A stretch of DNA of 64,000 bases, from the NCBI GenBank assembly GCA_023423895.1, contig JAFAER010000012.1, positions 62,001 through 126,000 of the forward strand, read 5' to 3'. Below, one piece after another: positions 25,669 through 36,133 of the stretch (positions are counted from its first letter, which is position 1; each line of letters starts with the position of its first letter). Origin of the DNA: Pseudomonadota bacterium (GTDB taxonomy: Bacteria; Myxococcota_A; Polyangia; Polyangiales; Polyangiaceae). The notes under the pieces are model-generated. The model was given only the letters and a program-made list of their open reading frames with translations. It was not told the origin of the DNA and did not search any database. A program made the translations under genes and the position numbers.

Positions 25669-26876
25669 GAACCGGGTTCTTGATCTTTCTCGGCGGGATC
25701 ATCGCGTGCAGCTCCGCTGCCGGAGTCGCCGGCGACTACAATGAAGAACCGCCGCCGCCGGCGCCCGTGCCGGAGCCCGATGTGGCGGACCCGGCGGACG
25801 CGGGCAGCGACGCCACCTCCACGGAGGTCGATGCGGGACCGTGCTCGGACTGCGAGTACTTCCCGGAGACGTGCTCGGCGGACGCGCTCTGCCCGAACGG
25901 TCCGTTCGACCCTGGGGCCAGCGGTGGAGGCCTCGACCTTCGAACGTTGATCACGGTCATCCGCGGCCGATCGGCGAACGACGTCTGGGCGACGGGCGCG
26001 GTCGGCGCGCTCGCCCACTTCGACGGCACGTCATGGCGGCGCGTCGATCTGGCGACGCAAGAGACGTTCTGGGGGCTCTGGTTGCTCGACGGTGCGGACG
26101 TCGTGTTCGGCAACCTCCAGACGGTCCGTGCGCGCGGCATCGTGGTGCCCGACGGCGGCGCTCCTCCGGCGAACGGCTGGATCGAGTATTCGCCGACCTA
26201 CACGCCCGGGCAGATCCCGATGTCTTATTACTCGGGGCCGATCTTCGTCGGCGCATGGGCAAGCCCCGGCGGCGAGTGGATGTGGGGCTCGATGAAGGGC
26301 AGCACGCTCGGCGGCCTCTGGCGTCTGCGCCGGTCCGAGTCGGGTGCTCTCGAGGGCGGGCGAGGCGTCCCGTCGGCCGCGTGCAACTCGGTCTTCTGCT
26401 ACCAGGTCGCCAGCATTCACGGCGCGACCGCGGATCAGCTGTGGGCCGTGGGCTCGGGCGGAGTGGCGATCCGCATCGACGGCGCCGACGGTCCGTCGCC
26501 GACCCTGACGGCCTTCAACAGTCAGACCTGGAACGCGCTCAGCGGTGTCTGGCAGGCATCCGAGACGGCCGCGTGGGCGGTCGGCGCAGGCGGCACGATC
26601 CGGCGCTACACCGGAGGTCCGACGCGCTGGGACGTCGTCGACGATGTCCCGACCACCGTCGACCTCAACGCTGTCTGGGGATTTTCGCCCACGGACGTGT
26701 GGGCCGTCGGTGATGCAGGTGTCGTGCTCCACTACGACGGCAAGAGCTGGTCGCGCGTGAAGATCGCCGGGCTCGGCGTGCGCCGACCGAACCTCACCAG
26801 CATCTGGGGCGCCGCGCCAGGGCATGTCTGGATCGGCGGTCAGGGCGTGATCCTTTCGCTTGGAGGAAAGCCATGA
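25665..26876 (+). CDS. Beta-propeller-like lipoprotein, operon gene 2
   Basis: A 403-residue predicted lipoprotein (MRTGFLIFLGGIIAC; lipobox IIAC). After a Pro/Glu/Asp linker it contains repeated propeller blades of the myxobacterial type N-D-V-W-A-x-G-x-x-G-x-x-x-H-x-D-G-x-x-W: RGRSANDVWATGAVGALAHF, TADQLWAVGSGGVAIRI, ETAAWAVGAGGTIRRY, SPTDVWAVGDAGVVLHYDG and a closing HVWIGGQGVILS. Four Cys near residues 55-75 (PCSDCEYFPETCSADALC) resemble the operon gene 1 repeats. A GGGGAGG ribosome site lies inside the end of gene 1, and starts and stops overlap by 4 nt on both sides. A surface-exposed binding role is inferred. Confidence 0.85.
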   Translation: MRTGFLIFLGGIIACSSAAGVAGDYNEEPPPPAPVPEPDVADPADAGSDATSTEVDAGPCSDCEYFPETCSADALCPNGPFDPGASGGGLDLRTLITVIRGRSANDVWATGAVGALAHFDGTSWRRVDLATQETFWGLWLLDGADVVFGNLQTVRARGIVVPDGGAPPANGWIEYSPTYTPGQIPMSYYSGPIFVGAWASPGGEWMWGSMKGSTLGGLWRLRRSESGALEGGRGVPSAACNSVFCYQVASIHGATADQLWAVGSGGVAIRIDGADGPSPTLTAFNSQTWNALSGVWQASETAAWAVGAGGTIRRYTGGPTRWDVVDDVPTTVDLNAVWGFSPTDVWAVGDAGVVLHYDGKSWSRVKIAGLGVRRPNLTSIWGAAPGHVWIGGQGVILSLGGKP

Positions 26877-28204
26877 AGGGCCGGTTCTTCGTTGCATGTG
26901 GCGCGCTCGTCCTCGGCGCGGCCGCAGCATGCACGGCGTCGGGTGACGATCCCACCGCCGATCCGTCGTTGCCTGATGCGGACGCCGGTCAGACCGTGGT
27001 TCCGACGCTGGAGGCCGGCGCGGCGGAGGTCGACGCGAGCGACGACGCCGAGGTCGACGCGGGCAAGATCGTCGACGCGGGCGATGACCCTCCGGCCGTC
27101 GGACCCGTCTGCAGTCCTGCGGGTTGGTGCGCGACCGCGCTACCGGCCACCGATCTGCTCATGAAGGCGATGTATCCGCTCGCCGGACGTGCGTTCGTCG
27201 CGGCCGAGAGCCCGACGCTCGGCGTGAAGCTGCTCGAATGGGACGAGGCAACGGCCAAGTGGTCGTACATCGACGATGGCAGCCAGAACGTGCTCGGGCG
27301 ATGGGCGGGCGGCCTGTGGGCGCCGAACGAGAACGAGCTCTACGTCGGGATCTCGCCCAACTTCATCTATCACGGCACGCGCGCAAACCCCGGAGCGGCC
27401 TTCACGTGGACGCGCCAGGCGATCGGCGCCAGCACGAACGCGGACGACGGCCACGTGCTGTACACGAAGCGAGATCTGGGCGCGCGCGTCCCGTCCCTGG
27501 GCGTCTGGGGCACGAGCACCGGTGACGTCTATGCGTGGTTCAAGCACCAGATCTTCCACCTCACGAGCGTCGGCGGAGCCGAGCCGGAATGGGTCCGAGA
27601 GTACAGCGTCGACGATCGCGACAACGCGGCTGAGACCTCCTACTTCTTCGCGGCCGCAGGGACCGGCTCGGACGACGTCTGGTTCGCCGGCGCACGCACG
27701 CGCGGTACGGGCGGCTGCGCGCTCCTCGTTCGCAAGACAGCGGCTGGGTACGAGCGCATCGCGGACGGCAGGTTCACGGGAACCTTCACGTTCACGTGCA
27801 ATCAGCCGCGGCCCGACACGTTGTACATCGGCGGAACGGAAGGGTGGCTCACGGACATCGAGGTCACCGGGCCGGACGAGGTGATCGCGCTCAAGGGCGC
27901 GCGTGACGTCGTCAAGGTCTCGCGCGTCGACGATGCGTACTCGTACGTCGCCGCTCCGGTGCCCACGCAGGTGACGGCGAAGGGCCTCAACTCGCTCGCG
28001 ACCGTGAACGGCGACCTCTGGCTCGGCGGAGCGGGACTCATCGTCCGCGGCACCTCCGTCTGGGACGGCGGCTCGTTCGCCGTCTCGACCGCCGCTCTGA
28101 ACGGATTGCCGCTCAACAGCGCGGTCTATCAGGTCAAAGGCACCTCCAATTCGAACCTCTGGGCAATCGGTGTCCGTCATGCGCTCCACAAGACGACTCC
28201 TTGA
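26873..28204 (+). CDS. Beta-propeller-like lipoprotein, operon gene 3
   Basis: A 443-residue predicted lipoprotein (MKGRFFVACGALVLGAAAAC; lipobox AAAC) with an Asp/Ala/Glu linker to about residue 75, then a Cys pair (GPVCSPAGWC). The rest is beta-rich, with weaker versions of the DVW blade motif: GGLWAPNENELYVGI, GTSTGDVYAWFKHQIFHL, TGSDDVWFAGARTRG and VNGDLWLGGAGLIVRG. It shares architecture with gene 2, suggesting ancient duplication. GGAGG sits 6 nt upstream of the ATG, which overlaps the preceding stop (ATGA). Its own 3-prime end overlaps the next gene by about 26 nt. Confidence 0.85.
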   Translation: MKGRFFVACGALVLGAAAACTASGDDPTADPSLPDADAGQTVVPTLEAGAAEVDASDDAEVDAGKIVDAGDDPPAVGPVCSPAGWCATALPATDLLMKAMYPLAGRAFVAAESPTLGVKLLEWDEATAKWSYIDDGSQNVLGRWAGGLWAPNENELYVGISPNFIYHGTRANPGAAFTWTRQAIGASTNADDGHVLYTKRDLGARVPSLGVWGTSTGDVYAWFKHQIFHLTSVGGAEPEWVREYSVDDRDNAAETSYFFAAAGTGSDDVWFAGARTRGTGGCALLVRKTAAGYERIADGRFTGTFTFTCNQPRPDTLYIGGTEGWLTDIEVTGPDEVIALKGARDVVKVSRVDDAYSYVAAPVPTQVTAKGLNSLATVNGDLWLGGAGLIVRGTSVWDGGSFAVSTAALNGLPLNSAVYQVKGTSNSNLWAIGVRHALHKTTP

Positions 28205-29576
28205 TCCGCACGCGTCCCTCGGACGACTCTCCTCGCTCGCGATGTTGATCGTCTCCGCTCTCGGGACGGTTGGCGCCGTCGCGAGCTGCTCGAGCGACAA
28301 TGAGCTCGGGACCATCGAGCCCGGCGAGGACGCGGGGCTAGAGGCGGACGCGACGCCCGACGTCGACGTTGCGCCCTCCGACGCCGGAGTCACCGACGCG
28401 GACGGCGACGCCGCGCTGCCTCCACCCGACGCTGCGCCATTCGACGGCGGCCCTCTGCCGGTCGTTTGCACGAGTCCTCCGTGTGCGACGTCGCTCACGA
28501 CGATCTTCGTCCCGAGCGACATCGGTCGCGGCGAGGGCTTCTGCGCGCTCCTCGACGACGGCACCGTGGCCTGCTGGGGCATCAACGCGAACGGGCAGCT
28601 CGGTCGCGGCAACCTGGTGGACAGCGCCGAGCCGCAACGCGTCAGCGGCCTGACGGACATCGTCGCGATCGAGCACTCGTGCGCGCTCGACGCGAACGGC
28701 GGCGTCTGGTGCTGGGGGACGGGCCCGTTCCTTCGTAACGATGCCGGCGCTTCGACGCGCGAGCTCACGCCGATCAAGCTCTCTCTGCCGCCGGTGAAGC
28801 ACCTCGGCGTGGGGAACGACGTCGCGTGTGCGGTGGTCGACGAGGGCGTGCTCTGCTGGGGCGCGAACACCAACGGTCAGGTCGTCCCGTTCGACGTCTC
28901 CGCGGCGAACACCACGCTCGCGCCGCGCTTGGCCGCCCTCCCGGACGGCGCGCCGATCCGGGACATCCGGGTGGGCAAGTCGGTGTTCGTGCTCCGTGAG
29001 GACGGCGCAACGCTGAGCTGGGGCGCGAGCCCATCGCTCGGTCGCGTCTCCTCGCTCAATCCGGATCCTGAGCCCCTGCCGGTGCCCCTGAGCGACATCT
29101 CGTCGATGGACCTGACGAGCGATACGGCGTGCGCGACCTCCGGCGGAGTCGCCTATTGCTGGGGCCGCGCCATCGCCACGCCGCACAACTTCGAACGCAA
29201 GCTCCCGACGCCCGTCGCGACGCCGGAGCCCGTCGTCCAGATCGCCACGACGCGCGCGTTCCAGACCTCCTCGCTCGGTCTGAACATCGACCAGCCGCAG
29301 CGCTGGTGTGCCGTCGGAGCCTCCGGCGACGTCTACTGCTGGGGCTTCAACGGCGGCGGGCAGGCCGGTGACGGAACGACGAAACACGCGGTCGAGCCGG
29401 TCAAGGTGCAGGGCCTGCCCGCAGCCGCCGTCGAAGTGAGGACGCATCCCGACGCGACATGTGCGCTGCTCACGAACGGCAAGGTCCATTGCTGGGGAAC
29501 GAACTATTACGGACAGCTCGGCAACGGAAAGTTCCGAGAGCCGAGCCTCGTCCCGCAGGAAGTGGTGCTGCCATGA
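28179..29576 (+). CDS. RCC1-repeat lipoprotein, operon gene 4
   Basis: A 465-residue predicted lipoprotein. The signal (LAMLIVSALGTVGAVASC) has lipobox VASC, with an unusually long basic N-region. After an Asp/Ala linker it carries RCC1-type propeller repeats: GFCALLDDGTVACWGINANGQLG, SCALDANGGVWCWG, ACAVVDEGVLCWGANTNGQ, WCAVGASGDVYCWGFNGGGQAGDG and TCALLTNGKVHCWGTNYYGQLGNG. The Cys pairs around each blade (C..L...G.V.CWG) are typical of secreted bacterial RCC1 proteins and probably form disulfides. ATG 28179 lies inside gene 3; a GTG at 28170 is an alternative. The stop overlaps gene 5 (ATGA). Bacterial secreted RCC1 proteins are mostly uncharacterised. Confidence 0.9.
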   Translation: MRSTRRLLDPHASLGRLSSLAMLIVSALGTVGAVASCSSDNELGTIEPGEDAGLEADATPDVDVAPSDAGVTDADGDAALPPPDAAPFDGGPLPVVCTSPPCATSLTTIFVPSDIGRGEGFCALLDDGTVACWGINANGQLGRGNLVDSAEPQRVSGLTDIVAIEHSCALDANGGVWCWGTGPFLRNDAGASTRELTPIKLSLPPVKHLGVGNDVACAVVDEGVLCWGANTNGQVVPFDVSAANTTLAPRLAALPDGAPIRDIRVGKSVFVLREDGATLSWGASPSLGRVSSLNPDPEPLPVPLSDISSMDLTSDTACATSGGVAYCWGRAIATPHNFERKLPTPVATPEPVVQIATTRAFQTSSLGLNIDQPQRWCAVGASGDVYCWGFNGGGQAGDGTTKHAVEPVKVQGLPAAAVEVRTHPDATCALLTNGKVHCWGTNYYGQLGNGKFREPSLVPQEVVLP

Positions 29577-31375
29577 AGCGCTCGCGAACGTCTCGAGGCA
29601 TGATTTTCGTCGGCGTCGGAGTCGCCCTCTCCGGCGTCATCATCAGCGCGTGTGGGGATGACCGTGACGCGTTCAAGGGACGCGAGGAGCCGACGCCCTT
29701 CGAAACGCAGGAGGCCGGCGTCGACGCCCCGAAGTGCGGTCTGCAGTGCTCGATCGACGGTCGCAAGGTCATCGAGAACTGCACCGGCACCGTGACCGAG
29801 GAGTGTCCGGCCCACCTCGCGTGCGGCGCCGGCAAGTGCATCGAGCCGTGTGCGGCCGCGGCAGAAGATCGAAGCTCGAACGGCTGCGAGTTCTACTTCC
29901 AGCCGCCGCGCTTCCTGCAGCAGGTGCCGCCGTCCTGTTACGCCTCGTACGTCGTGAACACGTCGCTGCAGCCGGTCGATCTGTCGCTCGAGCTGGAGGG
30001 GAAGGCGCTCGACCTCTCGAAGGCGGTCTACCGCACGAATCCGGGCAGCGCAGAGCTCGTCCCGCACAGCGGCCCCGTCCCGCCGGGCGAGAGCGTGGTC
30101 GTCTTCATCTCGAATGCGTCGCCCCGCATGGTCGACTTGCACGAGTGGGGCGCCAACTACGTGGGCTGTCCGGAGGGAGTCGTCCCCGCCCACTACGACG
30201 AGGAGCTCCGCGGAGGCACCCAGCTCGGCTCGTCGTTCCATCTGAAGACGAGCCTGCCCGTCGCGACGACGACGATCTACCCGTTCGGTGGAGCCAAGAG
30301 CTTCATCCCCACGGCGACGCTCGTGTTGCCCGTCGCCACGTGGGGGACGGAGCACATCGTCGTCAACGGCTGGGAAGCGGCCGAGAACGGCGGGCCCGCC
30401 GCGCAGATCATCGCGTCCGAGGATGACACCGAGGTGACGATCATACCGACCCGCGACATCCAGAACGGCGCAGACGTCGTCGGTGGGCTCGCGAAGCACC
30501 CGGCCAAGTTCAAGCTGGCGAGGGGCCAGTATCTGCAGATCGTGCAGGACGACGAGCTCTCCGGCAGCATCGTCACCTCGAGCAAGCCCACCACCATCGT
30601 CGGCGGTCACGCTTGCGGAGACATCCCCGCGACGGCCGCTGCTTGCGACATCCTCGCGCAACAGATCCCGCCCTTCGCGCAGTGGGGCTCCGAATACGTC
30701 GGTGTCGGCTACCGACCCCGGCTCGGTAGCGAGCGCGAGGCCGTGCTCTATCGGATCGTCGCGGCTCGCGACGGGACGCTTCTAGACTACGATCCCGCCA
30801 TCCCGGACGGCGCGCCGACGTCGATGAAGGCCGGTGAGGTCGCGATCTTCGCTCGCGGGACCGGCGACGCGTTCGTGGTCCGCACGCAGGACGCCGATCA
30901 TGCGATCTACGTCTCAGCCCACATGACGGGCGCCAACGGCGACGGCGCAAGCGCGAACAACTTCGGCGACCGCGGCGATCCCGAGTTCGTGAACGTCGTC
31001 CCGGCGGGACAGTACTTGAGCTCGTACGGCTTCTACGCGGATCCGACGTACGGCGAGACGTCGCTCGTCATCGTCCGCGCGAAGGCCGGTGGCAAGTTCG
31101 AGGACGTCTGGCTCGAGTGCGCTGGTGACCTCACGGGGTGGAAGCCGGTCGGAACGCGAGGCGACTACGAGTTCCTGCGGGTCGACCTCTCGCGCGGAGG
31201 CGGCCCCGGCGACAAGTTCGATGCGGGCGTCTGCCAGCACGGCCTCCAGCGCATGCGGAGCGACGGTCCGTTCACCGCGACCATCTGGGGATGGGACCGC
31301 TACGCGAGCTACGCGTATCCCGGCGGCATGGCCACCCGTAAGCTCGTCGACGCGCCGCTCGTCCCGATCAAGTGA
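29573..31375 (+). CDS. IgGFc-binding-domain lipoprotein, operon gene 5
   Basis: A 600-residue predicted lipoprotein (IFVGVGVALSGVIISAC; lipobox ISAC). A short Cys-rich segment (CGLQCSIDGRKVIENC...CPAHLACGAGKC) precedes a large domain matching the bacterial IgGFc-binding family: CEFYFQPPRF near the start, SYVVNTSLQPVDLSLE, HLKTSLPVATTTIYPFGGAKSF, EDDTEVTIIPTRDI, LARGQYLQIVQDDELSGSIVTSSKPTTIVGGHAC, WGSEYVGVGYRPR and the C-terminal WGWDRYASYAYPGGMA. The family name comes from resemblance to a mammalian mucus protein; in environmental bacteria such proteins are large surface or adhesin-like proteins, not antibody receptors. It closes the five-gene operon and is convergent with the radical SAM gene, only 5 bp apart. 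Confidence 0.9.
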   Translation: MKRSRTSRGMIFVGVGVALSGVIISACGDDRDAFKGREEPTPFETQEAGVDAPKCGLQCSIDGRKVIENCTGTVTEECPAHLACGAGKCIEPCAAAAEDRSSNGCEFYFQPPRFLQQVPPSCYASYVVNTSLQPVDLSLELEGKALDLSKAVYRTNPGSAELVPHSGPVPPGESVVVFISNASPRMVDLHEWGANYVGCPEGVVPAHYDEELRGGTQLGSSFHLKTSLPVATTTIYPFGGAKSFIPTATLVLPVATWGTEHIVVNGWEAAENGGPAAQIIASEDDTEVTIIPTRDIQNGADVVGGLAKHPAKFKLARGQYLQIVQDDELSGSIVTSSKPTTIVGGHACGDIPATAAACDILAQQIPPFAQWGSEYVGVGYRPRLGSEREAVLYRIVAARDGTLLDYDPAIPDGAPTSMKAGEVAIFARGTGDAFVVRTQDADHAIYVSAHMTGANGDGASANNFGDRGDPEFVNVVPAGQYLSSYGFYADPTYGETSLVIVRAKAGGKFEDVWLECAGDLTGWKPVGTRGDYEFLRVDLSRGGGPGDKFDAGVCQHGLQRMRSDGPFTATIWGWDRYASYAYPGGMATRKLVDAPLVPIK

Positions 31376-31380
31376 CGGGC

Positions 31381-33432
31381 TCAGAACCCGAAGGACGTCT
31401 GGCCGTGTTTCGGTGGCCGGCGGAACGTCGACGCGGTGACGTAGTGGGTCATCTCGTCGGCGTTCAGCCCGCAGCGCTTCGCGGTTCGCTCGAAGAGCAT
31501 GCGGATGGTGTCGGCGTAGACCCCGTCGCCACGGCCGCGGGAGCCGAACGACGCGTCGTACAGCTTCCCGTGGTGCGCCTCCCGTAGGCGCCGGAGCACC
31601 TTCTCGGCACGAAGCGGGAGCTTCTCGCGTAGCGCCTTCTCGAACACGTCCTTCACGGCGCCGGGCAACCGGAGCAGCACGTAGAACGCGTGGCGGGCGC
31701 CCGCATCGCGCGCTCGCTCGAGCACGTCGCCGAGGTGGTCATCATTGAGGCCCGGCACGATGGGAGAGACGCTGACGCCGACGGGGATGCCGGCCTTCGC
31801 GAGCGTCTCGATGATCTTCATCCGGCGCTCCGGCGTCGTCACCATCGGCTCCATCGCCTTCGCCGCTTCCGGATCCCAGAAGGGGACGCTCACGCTCACG
31901 CGGACGCCGGCCTCGCGAGCGAGCTGCTGGAGGACGTCGATGTCGCGCTCGATGACCGGCGACTTGGTGATGATGCCAACCGGGTTTCGGTACTCCGCGC
32001 AGACCTCGAGGCAGCCGCGCGTCAGCCGCAGCTTCGATTCGAGCGGCTGATAGCAGTCGGTGATGCCGCTGAAGACGATGAGCTCGCCCTTCCACGACGT
32101 CTTCTCGAAGCTCTCGCGGAGCAGCTCGGGCGCCCGCGGCTTGACGACGATCTTGCGCTCGAAGTCCGTGCCTGCCCCGAGCGAGAGATATTCGTGGGTC
32201 GGCCGCGCGTAGCAGTTGTGGCTGACGATCCCGTTCGCGATGAAGTCGCCCGTGCCGGTCGTGATGTCGAACATCGGCATGTCGAAGCCGAGGTCGGTGA
32301 TCGACTCGACCTCGAGGTCCTGCGACGGCGCGACGGCCAGCCCTTCGAGGTCGATCTTGCGTCGGTTCGCAGGATCGACGAGGTGGAAGAACCGAAGCGC
32401 GTCGCGGAGCGTTCGACCGACGATCACCGAGGCAGGGGAGGTGCTCGTGGACGGCTCGAGGTCGACCTCGAAGCCGAAGAGCTCGAGCGACGACGTCACC
32501 GCGTCGAAGATGCGCCCGTCGCCGCAGACGAGCCGCAACACGCCGCCCTCGAAGCTGCCCTCGGAGTCGAAGATGCCCGCAAGAAAGCCGCGAGCCCACT
32601 CGTTCGAGCGCTGGACGGGCCATTCGATGACCCTCCGCACGGCATTCGCCTCTTGCGTGTGCACTGCACGCATCGGCGGAGCGGTGCCGGTCGCGGTCGC
32701 TTGGACGAAGAGAAAGTCGTCGCTGCGGACGACCTCGGCATCCGCGAGGTAGCGGCGCGTGCGGCGAAGCCCTTCGAGGTCGACGAGTCGTAGCCGCGAT
32801 CGCGAAGGTGTCGCCTTACGACGCCGACGCAGGCGCTCGAACGCCGTGCTCTCGCCGCGGATCGTCCCGCAGACGTAGCCGCGCATGTACTCGTAGCCGG
32901 GCTCCGCTACAGCGCCGAGATCGCCCGTTCCGACGAACGCCGCGCCGAGCGTGAGCTCCGCGCGCTTCGTTCCGCCGCTCGTGACGTAGCGCCACCCACC
33001 GTCCGTGAGGAAGCGGTGGTCGCCGCTCGCGACGAGCTCGGTCCCGTCGGCCAGCGCCACGCGGTGAGCACGTTTCAGCGTCTGCCAGTGCGCGAGGACG
33101 TGCGTGCGAACGAGCCGCCGCTCGCCGTCCTCGATCGTCGTCCCGTAGATCTCGTCGCCGACGCGAAGGTCGCGAATGGGCTTCGTGCGTCCGTCGGCAA
33201 GCGTCACGCGGGTGTCGCCCGCCAGGCAATACGCGCAGGCGTGGATGCACCCTCGATACGGGTTCACGCTCCAGCGAAAGCCGACGTCCGGAGAGTTGTT
33301 CGTCGCGAGGATGCTCTTCGAGTGATCCTCGATGACCTCGAGCTCGGCGCCGGGAGCCTCGCCGTCGTCGTACTCGAGCGACGTGGCTTCGAACCTATTT
33401 TGCGGATTCGACACGGGGAGGAAGCGGGGCAC
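31381..33432 (-). CDS. Intein-containing radical SAM protein (Rv2578c/PA0069-like)
   Basis: The precursor is 683 residues; removing the 338-residue intein leaves a 345-residue host protein, the normal size for this radical SAM family. The [4Fe-4S]/SAM motif is CxxxCxxC: Cys62, Cys66 and, after splicing, Cys69 (RGCIHACAY, intein, CYARPTHEYL). Other family features are FRWSVNPYRGC, GTDFERKIVVKP, IVFSGITDCYQPLE, LTRGCLEVC and GIITKSPVIERDID. It is related to spore photoproduct lyase-like proteins, but its reaction is not established. GTG 33432 (VPRFLPVSNPQNRFE) is chosen by analogy with the SNPPNRFE N-terminus of the family; the frame is open to 33597, but that part covers a palindromic repeat. 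Confidence 0.9.
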   Translation of the reverse strand: MPRFLPVSNPQNRFEATSLEYDDGEAPGAELEVIEDHSKSILATNNSPDVGFRWSVNPYRGCIHACAYCLAGDTRVTLADGRTKPIRDLRVGDEIYGTTIEDGERRLVRTHVLAHWQTLKRAHRVALADGTELVASGDHRFLTDGGWRYVTSGGTKRAELTLGAAFVGTGDLGAVAEPGYEYMRGYVCGTIRGESTAFERLRRRRKATPSRSRLRLVDLEGLRRTRRYLADAEVVRSDDFLFVQATATGTAPPMRAVHTQEANAVRRVIEWPVQRSNEWARGFLAGIFDSEGSFEGGVLRLVCGDGRIFDAVTSSLELFGFEVDLEPSTSTSPASVIVGRTLRDALRFFHLVDPANRRKIDLEGLAVAPSQDLEVESITDLGFDMPMFDITTGTGDFIANGIVSHNCYARPTHEYLSLGAGTDFERKIVVKPRAPELLRESFEKTSWKGELIVFSGITDCYQPLESKLRLTRGCLEVCAEYRNPVGIITKSPVIERDIDVLQQLAREAGVRVSVSVPFWDPEAAKAMEPMVTTPERRMKIIETLAKAGIPVGVSVSPIVPGLNDDHLGDVLERARDAGARHAFYVLLRLPGAVKDVFEKALREKLPLRAEKVLRRLREAHHGKLYDASFGSRGRGDGVYADTIRMLFERTAKRCGLNADEMTHYVTASTFRRPPKHGQTSFGF
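32215..33228 (-). mobile_element. Intein with LAGLIDADG-type homing endonuclease
   Basis: A 338-residue intein in frame within the radical SAM gene. It begins with Cys (CLAGDTRVTLADG, splicing block A), has block B SGDHRFLTDGGW, and ends MFDITTGTGDFIANGIVSHN, with penultimate His, terminal Asn and a Cys as first C-extein residue, so all class 1 splicing residues are present. The central part has two degenerate LAGLIDADG-type motifs, YMRGYVCGTIRGES and WARGFLAGIFDSEGSF. The insertion splits the iron-sulfur motif immediately before its third Cys, which is also the +1 nucleophile. The host enzyme cannot be active until splicing occurs. Confidence 0.93.
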
Positions 33433-34189
33433 GAGCGAAAGGTTACCAGACAGATGTTCAGTGTCCAGCGCGAGCGGGGGGCGGCGTACTTGCGATGTGG
33501 CAAGTGGAGCGGCAAACGACGCGGGGGGGGGCTCGTCATCGATGAGCTCTGCGTTTCGACAAGCGGGCCGCGCATGTCTTCTTGCAGGTCGTCGCACGTC
33601 GCCAGGCGCGCGGCAGCATGCTGCTCACGACCCACCGGGTGGTCTCGCCGTGCGGAACCGTCTCCGGGGATGACGCGCCATCCTCGACCGCGTCCTCGAT
33701 AACCTCCACACGCTCTTGTCCAAGGAGAAGGCTGGCCTGCTCGGCGCTTCGGCGACGAAGCGCGGACTGCGGGGGGCCAGGAGGGGGGCGGTCTTCCGGT
33801 CGTGAGGGGGGCGGTTCTTCGTGACGTTGGAGAGCTGCGAAGGGAGGCTCTTGTGCCTGCGGAACAGCGCCATCGCGTGGGCCCCATGAGGCTGCGAATC
33901 GGCAGTGGCGACGGCGCCGTCGAGTAGAACGGAAGCGGAAGGGGAGTACCGAGTCCGACGGCACCTCGTTCGGGCGTCGGTCGAGACGAGCGTCGACTCC
34001 TGCGAGTCTTCTGGTGCGCTCTTCCGCCGGCTCGAGGTTCACGCCGGCACCGGGCGCTGCGAGATCGGGAAGACAGCGGCGAGATGCTCACGGCATCGAA
34101 CGGCAGCGCGCACTCGTCCTCCGTTGCCGCGTGCCGAGGCTGGACCTCGATGCTCCGGCTTCGCGCGTCCGGACTCCGACTGCGACGAG
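33433..34189. other. Gene-free stretch, no convincing feature
   Basis: Apart from the palindrome at 33487-33506, I see no supported gene or RNA. Several frames are open but are Arg/Ser/Pro-rich on both strands. A minus-strand frame starting MALFRRHK (33873) and another containing VEVIEDAVEDGASSPE (about 33650-33730) look briefly protein-like in different phases near C6 and G6 runs, which might be a decayed gene, but I cannot identify it. Confidence 0.4.
33487..33506. repeat. Palindromic repeat ACTTGC-N6-GCAAGT, copy 1
   Basis: TACTTGCGATGTGGCAAGTG: six-base arms ACTTGC and GCAAGT separated by GATGTG. It is one base different in the spacer and one at the end from three copies at 36.5-36.9 kb. 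It lies upstream of the chosen start of the intein-bearing gene. Confidence 0.6.
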
Positions 34190-34651
34190 CGACTGTCACA
34201 TCGACTGCAGCTCGAGAGAGATTTGAGCTCTCGAGGCAATCGATGCGCCAGTCGCTCGTCCCGTAACGCGGTGACGCTGTGCCTATGATCTCGACGGGGC
34301 ACTCGGGATTTCGGTTGACGGCCTTCCGGTGAAGGCTGCGTCGTTCGCGCGGGTCGTGAGCTCTCGAGGCAATCGATGCGCCCGTCGCTCGTCCCGTGAC
34401 GCGGTGACGCTGTGTCCGTGAATATCGCTGGGCACTCGGGATTTCGGTTGACGGCGTTTCGGCTGAAGGCCGCGTCGCTCGCGCGGGTCGTGACGCGATG
34501 AGCGCGTACGGTCACGTAGACGCGTGCTGACGAGCGATCTCGGCGAATGGGCCTCGCGAGGTGATCGCGCCGGCGTTCGCCTGCCGGAGTGGCCTTCCCG
34601 GACGGCCGAGATCTGCATGGTATGCAGGCAGACGAAACGGGGGAGGGCAGC
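34190..34651 (+). repeat. Conserved leader of HNH element, copy 2, with tandem 133-bp unit
   Basis: Homologous to 8760-9087. A unit beginning GAGCTCTCGAGG and ending GCGGGTCGTGA occurs twice in direct tandem here (34225-34357 and 34358-34490) and once at the first locus (8814-8950). The promoter-proximal part (CTGACGAGCGAT, GGCCTCGCGAGGTGATCGCG, GGAGTGGCCTTCCCGG, ATCTGCATGGTATG) matches the first locus base for base over long blocks. No gene is supported within it. Confidence 0.75.

Positions 34652-36133
<1,482 letters not shown>

Noticed and set aside
33625..33873. Minus frame MALFRRHKSLPSQ... as a small gene
   Set aside because: Composition turns Arg/Ser/Pro-rich after 30 codons, another phase looks better for part of it, and no family is recognisable.
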